Shown piece by piece: positions 41,652-49,762 of a DNA stretch of 64,000 nt. The stretch covers positions 1,082,995 to 1,146,994 of the forward strand of contig JAHBZH010000001.1 of the NCBI GenBank assembly GCA_019635535.1, written 5' to 3'. Position 1 is the first letter of the stretch, and the number at the start of each line of letters is the position of its first letter. The DNA is from Sphingomonas sp. (GTDB taxonomy: Bacteria; Pseudomonadota; Alphaproteobacteria; Sphingomonadales; Sphingomonadaceae). A program made the translations under genes and the position numbers. The notes beneath the pieces were generated by a model that saw only the letters and a list, made by a program, of their open reading frames with translations, ran no database searches and had not been told where the DNA came from.

Positions 41652-42005
41652 ATGGCGAAGATCAACAACTTCGATAAGCGGCGCCAGCGCGTCCGCACGT
41701 CGCTCCGCCAGCGTGCTGGCGACCGCGCCCGCCTCAGCGTCTATCGCTCGGGCCGGCACATCTATGCGCAGGTCATCGTCGATGGCGAGGGCCGCACGAT
41801 CGCGTCCGCCTCGACGCTGGAGAAGGACGCCCGTGCCAAGACCGGCGCGACCGTCGCCAGCGCGCAGGCCGTGGGCAAGCGGCTCGCCGAGCGTGCCAAG
41901 GCCGCCGGCATCACCAAGGTCGTCTTCGATCGCGGCGGCTTCCTGTTCCACGGTCGCGTGAAGGCGCTTGCCGACGCCGCCCGCGAAGGCGGATTGGAGT
42001 TCTAA
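41652..42005 (+). CDS. rplR: 50S ribosomal protein L18
   Basis: 117 residues, the same as E. coli. It binds 5S rRNA in the central protuberance. It contains [18 protein letters not shown] and ends [19 protein letters not shown]. Four bases separate it from rpsE. Confidence 0.98.
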   Translation: MAKINNFDKRRQRVRTSLRQRAGDRARLSVYRSGRHIYAQVIVDGEGRTIASASTLEKDARAKTGATVASAQAVGKRLAERAKAAGITKVVFDRGGFLFHGRVKALADAAREGGLEF

Positions 42006-42009
42006 AGAC

Positions 42010-42762
42010 ATGTCCGACGAAAACACCCAGACCCCTGAAGGCGAGGCAGCAGCCCCCGAGGCCGCGCCGGTTCAGGCTCCGGCCGAAGGCGGCGATCGCC
42101 CCGAAGGCCGCGGCCCGCGCGGTCCGCGCGGCGGCCGGGGCCGTGGCGGCGGCGATCGTGGCGGCCGTGGCGGCCGGCGCGACGACAATCGCCGTGGCGG
42201 CCGTGGCGGCGACGAGGAGGGCGGCGAGGAGCTGATCGAGAAGCTCGTCCACATCAATCGCGTCTCCAAGACGGTGAAGGGCGGCAAGCGCTTCGGCTTC
42301 GCGGCGCTCGTGGTGGTCGGCGACGGCAAGGGCCGTGCCGGCTTCGGCCACGGCAAGGCCCGCGAAGTGCCGGAGGCGATCTCCAAGGCGACCGCGGCGG
42401 CCAAGAAGGCGATGGTCCGCGTGCCGCTGCGCGAGGGCCGCACCCTGCACCATGACGGTCTCGGCCATTTCGGCGCCGGCCGCGTCTATGTCCGTTCGGC
42501 CCCGGCCGGCACCGGCATCATCGCCGGCGGCCCCATGCGTGCGGTCTTCGAGAGCTTGGGGGTGGCGGATGTCGTCACCAAGTCGATCGGCACGTCCAAC
42601 CCCTACAACATGATCCGCGCGACCTTCGAGGCGCTCGGCGAGCAGACCTCGCCCAAGAGCGTCGCGCAGCGCCGGGGCAAGAAGATCGCCGACCTGATGG
42701 CGCGCCGCGAAGGGCTCTCCGCGGCGGAAGCCGAGGCTCAGGCCGAAGCGGTCGCGGAGTGA
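42010..42762 (+). CDS. rpsE: 30S ribosomal protein S5 with RG-rich N-terminal extension
   Basis: 250 residues, against 167 in E. coli. Residues 75-240 are normal S5 ([32 protein letters not shown] and the fidelity-related loops). The first 73 residues are extra: an acidic Ala/Pro-rich part (1-29) and an RGG-like part (30-67: [20 protein letters not shown] and more). The start at 42010 lies four bases after rplR; an upstream ATG inside rplR is not needed. RGG stretches typically bind RNA, and the extension would project near the mRNA entry site. It is in frame and uses the same codon pattern as the core, so it is not an artefact. Confidence 0.97.
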   Translation: MSDENTQTPEGEAAAPEAAPVQAPAEGGDRPEGRGPRGPRGGRGRGGGDRGGRGGRRDDNRRGGRGGDEEGGEELIEKLVHINRVSKTVKGGKRFGFAALVVVGDGKGRAGFGHGKAREVPEAISKATAAAKKAMVRVPLREGRTLHHDGLGHFGAGRVYVRSAPAGTGIIAGGPMRAVFESLGVADVVTKSIGTSNPYNMIRATFEALGEQTSPKSVAQRRGKKIADLMARREGLSAAEAEAQAEAVAE

Positions 42763-42767
42763 GCGAG

Positions 42768-42944
42768 ATGGCGAAGCTGAAGATCACCCAGACGGGTTCT
42801 CCGATCCGTCGCACCAAGGACCAGCGGGCGACGCTCGCCGGCCTGGGCCTGAACAAGATGCACAAGACGGTCGAGCTGGACGACACCCCCGAGGTGCGCG
42901 GCATGATCCGAGCGGTGCGGCATATGGTGACGGTCGAGGGCTAA
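42768..42944 (+). CDS. rpmD: 50S ribosomal protein L30
   Basis: 58 residues (E. coli 59), starting [36 protein letters not shown]. The ATG at 42768 has GGAG 8 bases upstream; a GTG at 42759 overlapping the rpsE stop would add three residues not seen in the family. Confidence 0.96.
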   Translation: MAKLKITQTGSPIRRTKDQRATLAGLGLNKMHKTVELDDTPEVRGMIRAVRHMVTVEG

Positions 42945-42992
42945 GTCCTCCTCCGATCCTGCGCGACAAAAGCGAAAGCGAGTGCAAAGACG

Positions 42993-43523
42993 ATGAAACT
43001 CAACGACATCCGCGACAACAAGGGCGCCCGCAAGAGCCGGGTGCGCGTCGGCCGGGGCATCGGCTCGGGCCTGGGCAAGACCGCCGGGCGCGGCCAGAAG
43101 GGCCAGAAGAGCCGCTCGGGCGTCTCGATCTGGGGCTTCGAGGGCGGCCAGATGCCGCTCCACATGCGGCTGCCGAAGCGCGGCTTCAACAATCCGTTCG
43201 CCAAGGATTATGCCGAGGTGAATCTGGGCGCGGTCCAGAAGCTGGTCGATGCCAAGAAGCTCGATGCCAAGGGTGTCGTCGATCATGACGCGCTGAAGGC
43301 GGCGGGCGTGGCGCGCGGCGGCAAGGACGGGGTCCGGCTGCTCGGCAAGGGCGCGCTGACCGCCAAGCTCAGCTTCAAGGTCGCGGGCGTCTCGAAGGGC
43401 GCGCGCGAGGCGATCGAGAAGGCCGGCGGCTCCGTCGAGGTTATCGAGATCGTGCCGGCCGCCGACAAGGCCGCCGCCAAGAAGGGCAAGAGCGAGCGCC
43501 GGGCCAAGAAGGCACAGGCCTGA
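42993..43523 (+). CDS. rplO: 50S ribosomal protein L15
   Basis: 176 residues (E. coli 144), the extra part being an Ala/Lys-rich C-terminal tail ([21 protein letters not shown]). The N-terminus [37 protein letters not shown] is the conserved RNA-binding region. Last ribosomal gene before secY. Confidence 0.98.
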   Translation: MKLNDIRDNKGARKSRVRVGRGIGSGLGKTAGRGQKGQKSRSGVSIWGFEGGQMPLHMRLPKRGFNNPFAKDYAEVNLGAVQKLVDAKKLDAKGVVDHDALKAAGVARGGKDGVRLLGKGALTAKLSFKVAGVSKGAREAIEKAGGSVEVIEIVPAADKAAAKKGKSERRAKKAQA

Positions 43524-43573
43524 ACCCCGTCGCTTGCGGTAAAGGCTGACAAGCCGGAACCGGTCACTATATG

Positions 43574-43615
43574 AAGCGGCGGGGGGTCGAACGGCCCGCC
43601 GCCGCTTTCATCTTT
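43574..43615 (+). promoter_or_regulatory. Hairpin with T-rich flank in the rplO-secY gap (possible attenuator)
   Basis: AAGCGGCGG (43574-43582) and CCGCCGCTT (43599-43607) form a 9-bp stem followed by TCATCTTTT. It lies 20 bases before secY in a 111-base gap and could partly terminate the ribosomal transcript so that secY is made in smaller amount. No consensus promoter is evident after it. Confidence 0.55.
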
Positions 43616-43634
43616 TGCAAGGCAAGAACGACCC

Positions 43635-45008
43635 ATGGCATCCACCGCCGACCAGATGGTCGCCAATCTCAACCTGGCGAATTTCGCCAAGGCGACCGAG
43701 CTCAAGAAAAGGCTGTGGTTCACGCTCGGCGCGCTCGTCGTCTTCCGCCTGCTGTCGTTCGTGCCGCTGCCCGGCATCGATCCGCGCTCGCTGGCCGCCT
43801 TGTTCGATACCACGCGCGGCGGCGTGCTCGATTTCGTCAACATGTTCTCGGGCGGCGGCCTGGAGCGCATGAGCCTGATCGCGCTGGGCGTGATGCCCTA
43901 CATCACCGCGTCGATCGTCATGCAGCTCGCCAGCTCGATGTCGCCGACGCTCGCGGCCCTCAAGAAAGAGGGCGAGAGCGGGCGCAAGAAAATCAACCAG
44001 TACACCCGCTACGGCACCGTTTTGCTCTGCACGATCCAGGGCTATTTCATGGCCGTGGCGCTGGAAAGCTGGGGTGCCGGCTCCGGCCAGTCGGCGGTGA
44101 TCGATCCCGGCATGATGTTCCGCATCACCGTGGTGATCAGCCTGGTCGGCGGCACGATGTTCCTGATGTGGCTGGGCGAGCAGATCACCAGCCGGGGGGT
44201 CGGCAACGGCATCTCGCTCATCATCATGGCGGGCATCGTCGCCCAGCTGCCCACGGCGCTCGCCCAGCTGTTCGAAGGCGGCCGCACCGGCAGCCTCGAT
44301 CCGTTCATCATCTTCGTCATCATGGCGCTGGCGGTCGCGCTCGTGTTGTTCATCTGCTTCATGGAACGCGCGCAGCGCCGGGTGCTGATCCAGTATCCCA
44401 AGCGCCAGAGCGCGCGCGGCCAGATCCAGCAGGAGCGCAGCCACCTGCCGCTCAAGGTCAACAGCGCGAACGTGATCCCGCCGATCTTCGCCTCGTCGCT
44501 GCTGCTGATGCCGCTGACCATCGCGCAATTCGCCGGTCAGCAGCAGGAAGCGGATACCGTCTGGGGCGAGTTCATGATCACGCTCACGACGTCGCTGCAG
44601 CACGGCGCGCCGCTCTACATGTTCCTCTATGGCGCGCTGATCGTCTTCTTCTGCTTCTTCTATACCGCCGTCGTCTTCAATCCGGAGGAGACGGCCGAGA
44701 ATCTGAAGAAGCATGGCGGCTTCATTCCGGGCATCCGGCCGGGCAAGCGCACCCAGGAATATCTGGATTACGTGCTCACCCGCATCACCGTGGTCGGCGC
44801 GTCCTATCTGACGCTGACCTGCCTCATCCCGGAATATCTGATCGCGCGGGCGGGCATCCCCTTCTATCTGGGCGGCACCAGCCTGATCATCGTCGTCAAT
44901 GTGACGATGGACACGGTGACCCAGATCCAGAGCCACCTGCTGGCGCATCAATATGGCGACCTCATCAAGAAGGCGAAGCTGAAGAGCGGGGGACCGCGGC
45001 GCGTCTAG
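43635..45008 (+). CDS. secY: Preprotein translocase subunit SecY
   Basis: 457 residues (E. coli 443) with ten hydrophobic segments. Conserved landmarks are PYITASIVMQL in TM2, the plug region (VLDFVNMFSGGGL), and the cytosolic loops with SARGQIQQERSHLPLKVNSANVIPPIFA. SecY forms the channel of SecYEG through which nearly all exported and membrane proteins in this window would pass. Start codon has AAGAACGACCC upstream, a weak site, in keeping with reduced expression relative to ribosomal proteins. Confidence 0.98.
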   Translation: MASTADQMVANLNLANFAKATELKKRLWFTLGALVVFRLLSFVPLPGIDPRSLAALFDTTRGGVLDFVNMFSGGGLERMSLIALGVMPYITASIVMQLASSMSPTLAALKKEGESGRKKINQYTRYGTVLLCTIQGYFMAVALESWGAGSGQSAVIDPGMMFRITVVISLVGGTMFLMWLGEQITSRGVGNGISLIIMAGIVAQLPTALAQLFEGGRTGSLDPFIIFVIMALAVALVLFICFMERAQRRVLIQYPKRQSARGQIQQERSHLPLKVNSANVIPPIFASSLLLMPLTIAQFAGQQQEADTVWGEFMITLTTSLQHGAPLYMFLYGALIVFFCFFYTAVVFNPEETAENLKKHGGFIPGIRPGKRTQEYLDYVLTRITVVGASYLTLTCLIPEYLIARAGIPFYLGGTSLIIVVNVTMDTVTQIQSHLLAHQYGDLIKKAKLKSGGPRRV

Positions 45009-45035
45009 CCGCGTGGCGCAAGCGGGGGTCGGATC

Positions 45036-45692
45036 ATGACGGCGATGAACATCATCCTGCTCGGGCCGCCGGGCGCCGGCAAGGGCACGCAGGCGGACCG
45101 GCTGGTCGACGATCGCGGCATGGTCCAGCTGTCCACCGGCGACATGCTGCGCGCCGCCGTCAGGGCCGGCACGCCGGTCGGGCTCAAGGCGAAGGCGGTG
45201 ATGGAGGCGGGCGAGCTCGTCTCCGACGAGATCGTCTCTGCGCTGATCGACGACAAGCTGGCGGAGATGGGCCCGGACACCGGCGCGATATTCGACGGCT
45301 ATCCGCGCACCGCCGCCCAGGCCGACTCGCTTGAGGACATCCTGGCGAAGCATGGCCGCGCGCTCGATCATGTGATCGAGCTGGAGGTGGACGAGGACGC
45401 CCTGGTCGATCGCATCACCGGCCGCTTCACCTGCGCAAGCTGCGGCGAGGGCTATCACGACCGCTACAAGCGCCCGGCGGTGGACGGCACTTGCGACGAA
45501 TGTGGCGGCCACGACTTCAAGCGCCGGCCGGACGACAATGAGGAGACGGTGCGTACCCGCATGGCCGAATATCGGGCCAAGACCGCACCGATCCTGCCGC
45601 TCTACGAAGCGCGCGACCTTGTCCGCCGCGTCGACGGCATGGGCACCATCGCCGAAGTCGGCGCCGCCGTGGACGCGATCCTGGACGGCTGA
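45036..45692 (+). CDS. adk: Adenylate kinase with zinc-binding LID
   Basis: 218 residues. The P-loop GPPGAGKGT is at 10-18; the NMP-binding region is STGDMLRAAV. The LID domain carries four cysteines, Cys133, Cys136, Cys153 and Cys156 (CASC and CDEC), the structural zinc form. The enzyme interconverts ATP, ADP and AMP. It is 27 bases after secY, as in many bacteria where secY-adk precede rpsM; here rpsM is missing from this position. An internal Met (45045) is a possible later start. Confidence 0.97.
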   Translation: MTAMNIILLGPPGAGKGTQADRLVDDRGMVQLSTGDMLRAAVRAGTPVGLKAKAVMEAGELVSDEIVSALIDDKLAEMGPDTGAIFDGYPRTAAQADSLEDILAKHGRALDHVIELEVDEDALVDRITGRFTCASCGEGYHDRYKRPAVDGTCDECGGHDFKRRPDDNEETVRTRMAEYRAKTAPILPLYEARDLVRRVDGMGTIAEVGAAVDAILDG

Positions 45693-45701
45693 CCGCAGCA
45701 C

Positions 45702-45717
45702 TTGAACGATCGTTCAA
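45702..45717. promoter_or_regulatory. Perfect 16-bp palindrome upstream of the SRPBCC gene (TetR-type operator candidate)
   Basis: TTGAACGATCGTTCAA is an exact palindrome, 38 bases before the SRPBCC start codon and 9 bases after the adk stop. Its size and form (GAAC-GATC-GTTC) resemble operators of TetR-family repressors. No TetR gene lies in the window. Confidence 0.55.
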
Positions 45718-45754
45718 ACGATGCTTTCCTTGCTTGGCAGGGAGGGGAAGAATC

Positions 45755-46276
45755 ATGCGCATCGCGATCCTGACCGCCGCCTTGGCGCTTGCCGCGCCCG
45801 CGGCCGGCGAGGTCAAATCCGTCTCCGCCGCCGGCTTCGAGGTCGAAAATCGCGTCACCGTGCCCGCCCCGCCGGCCGAGGCGTATGCGGCGCTGGCACG
45901 GATCGGCCAGTGGTGGCCGAGCGATCACAGCTGGTCCGGCGCAGCGGCGAACATGACGCTTGACCCGCGCGCCGGCGGCTGCTTCTGCGAGGCGCTGCCC
46001 GGTTCGGGCGGCTCGGTCGAGCATGGCCGGGTCGTCTTCGCCCAGCCGGGGCAAATGCTGCGCCTCAACGCCGCGCTCGGCCCGCTGCAGGGCGAAGCCG
46101 TGACGGGCACGCTCACCTTTGCCTTCGCGCCGGCGGAGGGCGGCGGCACGGAGATCGTCATGAACTACCTCGTCGGCGGCCTGATCCGCGGCCCCGGCCC
46201 GGAGGGTTTCGCGCCGATCGTGGACCGGGTCACGGCGCTGCAACTCGATGGCCTTCGCGCGCATCTGACGCGCTGA
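45755..46276 (+). CDS. Exported SRPBCC (START-like) family protein
   Basis: 173 residues from the ATG with GGAGGGGAAG upstream. A short signal peptide (MRIAILTAALALAAPAAGEV) is followed by an SRPBCC ligand-binding fold: ENRVTVPAPPAEAYAALARIGQWWPSDHSW and VTGTLTFAFAPAEGGGTEIVMNYLVGG, ending in a long C-terminal helix (FAPIVDRVTALQLDGLRAHL). Such domains bind hydrophobic ligands or act in polyketide and lipid chemistry; an exported one is less common. The ligand is unknown. A palindrome upstream suggests its own regulator. Confidence 0.85.
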   Translation: MRIAILTAALALAAPAAGEVKSVSAAGFEVENRVTVPAPPAEAYAALARIGQWWPSDHSWSGAAANMTLDPRAGGCFCEALPGSGGSVEHGRVVFAQPGQMLRLNAALGPLQGEAVTGTLTFAFAPAEGGGTEIVMNYLVGGLIRGPGPEGFAPIVDRVTALQLDGLRAHLTR

Positions 46277-46286
46277 GCGGGAAGGC

Positions 46287-46313
46287 TTGGAATCGCCGAA
46301 AAAATGCTATGCT
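46287..46313 (+). promoter_or_regulatory. Possible promoter of gdhA
   Basis: TTGGAA at 46287-46292 and TATGCT at 46308-46313, separated by only 15 bases, lie 63 bases before the gdhA start. The short spacer makes this a weak candidate. Confidence 0.35.
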
Positions 46314-46375
46314 CCGGCGCCGCGCGACTCCGGTTCTCCGGCCGGCGCGTCATCATATGAGCGAGGGGGTAGGGT

Positions 46376-47737
46376 ATGAGCACGGGTGCCAGCGAGCATG
46401 TCGATCTTTCGGGCTTCATGGAGGGCGTGAAGCGGCGCAATCCGGGCCAGCCCGAATTCGTCCAGGCGGTCCAGGAGGTGGCCGAGGACATTTTCGAGTT
46501 CATGGACGACAAGGAAGATTATCATCGCTGGCAGATCCTGCGCCGCATCGCCGAGCCCGACCGGATCGTTTCCTTCCGCGTCTGCTGGGAGGACGACAAT
46601 CACAATATCCGCGTCCAGCGCGGCTATCGCGTCCAGAACAACAATGCGATCGGCCCCTATAAGGGCGGTATCCGCTTCCATCCCAGCGTGAACGAGAGCA
46701 TCCTCAAGTTCCTCGCCTTCGAGCAGACCTTCAAGAACGCGCTGACCGGCCTGCCGATGGGCGGCGGCAAGGGCGGCGCGAACTTCAATCCGAAGGGCAA
46801 GTCGGACGGCGAGATCATGCGCTTCTGCCAGTCCTTCATGACCGAGCTCTACCGCCATATCGGCGCAGACGTGGACGTGCCGGCGGGCGATATCGGCGTC
46901 GGTGGGCGCGAGATCGGCTACATGTTCGGCCAGTACAAGCGGATCACCAACCAGTTCACCGGCGTCCTGACCGGCAAGGGCATGGAATATGGCGGCTCGC
47001 TGATCCGCCCGGAGGCGACCGGCTATGGCGCGGTCTATTTCCTCGAGAACATGCTGAAGACCAAGGACCGCGATCTCACCGGCCTGTCCGCCGTCATCTC
47101 CGGCTCCGGCAATGTCGCGACCCATGCGGCGGAGAAGATCAACCAATTGGGCGGCAAGGTGCTGACCCTGTCCGACAGCCAGGGCTTCGTCCACGATCCG
47201 GACGGCATCACCCAGGAGAAGATCGACTGGGTGAAGGCCCACAAGACCCGCCGGCGCGGCCGGATCGCCGATTATGCCGAGGAATACAGGAACGCGACCT
47301 TCCACGAGGGCAAAACGCCCTGGGGCGTGACATGCGACGTGGCGCTCCCCTGCGCGACCCAGAACGAATTGCTCGGCGAGGATGCGCGCACCCTGGTCAA
47401 GAACGGCTGTATCGGCGTCAGCGAAGGCGCCAACATGCCGACCGACCTGGAGGGCGTGCACGTCTTCAAGGACGCGAAGCTCCTCTACGCCCCCGGCAAG
47501 GCCTCCAATGCCGGCGGCGTCGCCGTCTCCGGCCTGGAGATGAGCCAGAACAGCGAGCGCCGCGCCTGGAAGGAAAGCGAGCTCCAGCAGATGCTCAAGG
47601 ACATCATGGAGGGCATCCACAAAAGCTGCCTGGAATATGGCGACCGCGGCGGCGGCTATACCGACTATGTGAAGGGCGCGAACATTGCCGGCTTCAAGAA
47701 GGTCGCGGACGCGATGCTGGCGTTTGGGGTCGTTTGA
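46376..47737 (+). CDS. gdhA: NADP-specific glutamate dehydrogenase
   Basis: 453 residues (E. coli 447), the hexameric small GDH. The active-site Lys132 lies in GLPMGGGKGGANFNPKGKSDGE, the substrate-binding Lys in GPYKGGIRFHPSVN (about 93-106), and the nucleotide-binding region is SGSGNVATHAAEKI. The enzyme forms glutamate from 2-oxoglutarate and ammonia. It stands alone, followed by a long hairpin and a repeat region. Confidence 0.96.
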   Translation: MSTGASEHVDLSGFMEGVKRRNPGQPEFVQAVQEVAEDIFEFMDDKEDYHRWQILRRIAEPDRIVSFRVCWEDDNHNIRVQRGYRVQNNNAIGPYKGGIRFHPSVNESILKFLAFEQTFKNALTGLPMGGGKGGANFNPKGKSDGEIMRFCQSFMTELYRHIGADVDVPAGDIGVGGREIGYMFGQYKRITNQFTGVLTGKGMEYGGSLIRPEATGYGAVYFLENMLKTKDRDLTGLSAVISGSGNVATHAAEKINQLGGKVLTLSDSQGFVHDPDGITQEKIDWVKAHKTRRRGRIADYAEEYRNATFHEGKTPWGVTCDVALPCATQNELLGEDARTLVKNGCIGVSEGANMPTDLEGVHVFKDAKLLYAPGKASNAGGVAVSGLEMSQNSERRAWKESELQQMLKDIMEGIHKSCLEYGDRGGGYTDYVKGANIAGFKKVADAMLAFGVV

Positions 47738-47745
47738 AGCCCCGA

Positions 47746-47785
47746 GCTTAAGCCGGAAAACGCGAATGCGGTTTCCGGCTTAAGC
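47746..47785. terminator. Long hairpin downstream of gdhA
   Basis: Arms 47746-47763 (GCTTAAGCCGGAAAACGC) and 47768-47785 pair at 17 of 18 positions around a GAAT loop, beginning 8 bases after the gdhA stop. No T-run follows, so it is either a rho-dependent or stabilising 3' structure, or a repetitive palindrome. The rest of the 244-base gap to the helicase gene is the repeat listed next. Confidence 0.55.
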
Positions 47786-47875
47786 GAAGAGAGGCGGAAA
47801 ACCGGACGGCGGGTCGGCTCCGCCGAACCCGACCGACGGCGCGGCTTTGCCGCGACGCTAGCCCATTCCCCTCAC

Positions 47876-47964
47876 ACCCGTTCGGGCTGAGCTTGTCGAA
47901 GCCCTGCCCTTCTCTTCTGCCGCAAGGAGGGACAGCCCTTCGACAAGCTCAGGGCGAACGGTGC
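47876..47964. repeat. Pair of inverted copies of a dispersed sphingomonad-type repeat
   Basis: 47876-47911 begins ACCCGTTCGGGCTGAGCTTG; 47931-47963 is a diverged inverted copy (TTCGACAAGCTCAGGGCGAA). A third copy, 35 of 36 identical to the first, lies at 56461-56496. GTTCGSSCTGAGCTTGTCGAA elements are common intergenic repeats in Sphingomonadales and some other Proteobacteria. Confidence 0.85.
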
Positions 47965-47981
47965 GGGAGAAATCCCCGGAG

Positions 47982-49688
47982 CTACCCTCGCCGCCCCTTC
48001 GCCTTCGCTCCCTTCCGATACGGCTTGGCCTGATGCCGCGCCGGCGGCGGCCCACCGCCGCGCCGGTTCGCCCGCGCCGCCTCGCGCGGCGACCCCTGCA
48101 CCGGTTCGATCCGGATATCGCCCTCGCCGTCCGCGTCCCGGCCCGCAGTCCGCTTCAAGGCCGCGGCGAACTTGCCCGCCGCCTCGCGCCGCACCTCGAA
48201 CATCGTCTCGTTCGCCGCGATCCGGATCGCGCCGATCTCGCTCTTGGTGATGTGCCCGCGCCGGCACAGCAAAGGCAGCAGCCAGCGCGGATCGGCGTTG
48301 TGCCGCCGTCCGACATCCATCCGGAACCAGATCGTGTCCTCGAAGCCGGGGCGCGGCCCCTCGGGGCGCTGCGGCCTGGTACTGGCGTCGGACAATTCCT
48401 CCGCCGCCGGCAGCCGGGCGCGATGCGTGCGGACCAAGGCGGCGGCGATCTCCTCGGGCGATTTCTCTTCGAGCAGCCGCGCGGCCAGCTCCCGATCCTC
48501 GTCCTCGATCTCGACCGGCGCGAGCAGGGCCGCCAGCATCCGCTCGCGGTCGGCCCGCGCGATGTCCGCCGGCGTCGGCGGCGCGATCCACTGCGTCTCG
48601 ATCCGCGCGCCGCGCATCACCACCTCGACCCGGCGACGGCGCGGATAGGGGACGATGAGCACGGCGATGCCCTTCTTGCCCGCCCGTCCGGTGCGCCCCG
48701 AACGGTGCTGGAGCGTCTCCGCGTCGCGCGGCAGCTCGACATGGACGACCAGGCTGAGCTTCGGCAGGTCGATCCCCCGCGCCGCCACGTCGGTCGCGAC
48801 CAGGATGCGGGCGCGCCCGTCGCGCAGCGCCTGCAGCGCATGGTTGCGCTCGCTCTGGCTGTGCTCGCCGGACAGCGCCACGGCGTTGAAGCCGCGCTCG
48901 GTCAGGCTGGAATGGAGCCGCCGCACATTGTCCCGCGTGGCGCAGAACAAAAGGGCCGAATCCGCTTCGTGCAGCCGCAGCAGGTTGACCACCGCATGCT
49001 CGATCTCGGCCGGCGCCACGGTCATCGCCTGATAGGTGATGTCGCCATGGCCGCGCTCTTCGCCGATCGTCGAGATGCGCAGCGCGTCGCGCTGATAGCG
49101 TCTGGCGAGCGCCACGATCGGCTTCGGCATGGTCGCGGAGAAGAGCAGGGTGCGCCGTTCCTGTGGCGTCGCGTCGAGGATCTCCTCCAGATCCTCGCGA
49201 AAGCCCATGTCGAGCATCTCGTCCGCCTCGTCGAGCACGGCGACCCGCAGCGCCGAAAGGTCCAGCGCGCCACGCTCCAGATGGTCGCGCAGCCGTCCCG
49301 GCGTGCCGACCACGACATGGGCGCCGTGGGACAGGTTGCGGCGCTCCTTCGACGGGTCCATCCCGCCGACGCAGGTCGCGATCCGCGCGCCCGCCTTGCC
49401 GTAGAGCCAGATCAGCTCGCGGCTGACCTGGAGCGCCAGCTCGCGCGTCGGCGCGATGACCAAAGCCAGCGGCGCGCCGGCCGGAGGAAGGGCGCCGCCC
49501 TCCAGCAATTGCGGCGCGATGGCGAGGCCGAAGGCGACGGTCTTGCCGGAGCCCGTCTGGGCGGAAACGATGAGGTCGCGGCCATCGGCCTCGGCCTCCA
49601 GTACGGCGGCCTGCACCGGCGTCGGCGCCGCATAGCCGCGCGCGGCAAGTGCCTCGCCGAGCAGCGGCGGAAGATGTTCGAATGTCAT
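47982..49688 (-). CDS. DEAD-box ATP-dependent RNA helicase (DbpA/DeaD-like)
   Basis: 568 residues from the ATG at 49688. Q-motif region YAAPTPVQAAVL, motif I AQTGSGKT (43-50), Ia PTRELALQ, II DEADEMLDMGF, III SATM, V ATDVAARGIDLPK and VI HRSGRTGRAG are all present. A DbpA-type RNA-binding domain follows (about 440-510: DTIWFRMDVGRRHNADPRWLLPLLCRRGHITKSEIGAI), and then a basic Gly/Pro/Arg-rich tail ending KGAKAKGRRG. DbpA-like enzymes act in 50S ribosome assembly; DeaD/CsdA in cold adaptation. Which role applies here is unclear. It is a single gene, and repeats lie just after its stop. Confidence 0.93.
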   Translation of the reverse strand: MTFEHLPPLLGEALAARGYAAPTPVQAAVLEAEADGRDLIVSAQTGSGKTVAFGLAIAPQLLEGGALPPAGAPLALVIAPTRELALQVSRELIWLYGKAGARIATCVGGMDPSKERRNLSHGAHVVVGTPGRLRDHLERGALDLSALRVAVLDEADEMLDMGFREDLEEILDATPQERRTLLFSATMPKPIVALARRYQRDALRISTIGEERGHGDITYQAMTVAPAEIEHAVVNLLRLHEADSALLFCATRDNVRRLHSSLTERGFNAVALSGEHSQSERNHALQALRDGRARILVATDVAARGIDLPKLSLVVHVELPRDAETLQHRSGRTGRAGKKGIAVLIVPYPRRRRVEVVMRGARIETQWIAPPTPADIARADRERMLAALLAPVEIEDEDRELAARLLEEKSPEEIAAALVRTHRARLPAAEELSDASTRPQRPEGPRPGFEDTIWFRMDVGRRHNADPRWLLPLLCRRGHITKSEIGAIRIAANETMFEVRREAAGKFAAALKRTAGRDADGEGDIRIEPVQGSPREAARANRRGGGPPPARHQAKPYRKGAKAKGRRG

Positions 49689-49762
49689 ATGTCGTCCAGT
49701 TGCGGTGTCGGCGCGGAGCGCGCCCGCGCACCATGTCATGCGGGCAAAGGCTGGGACTCACC

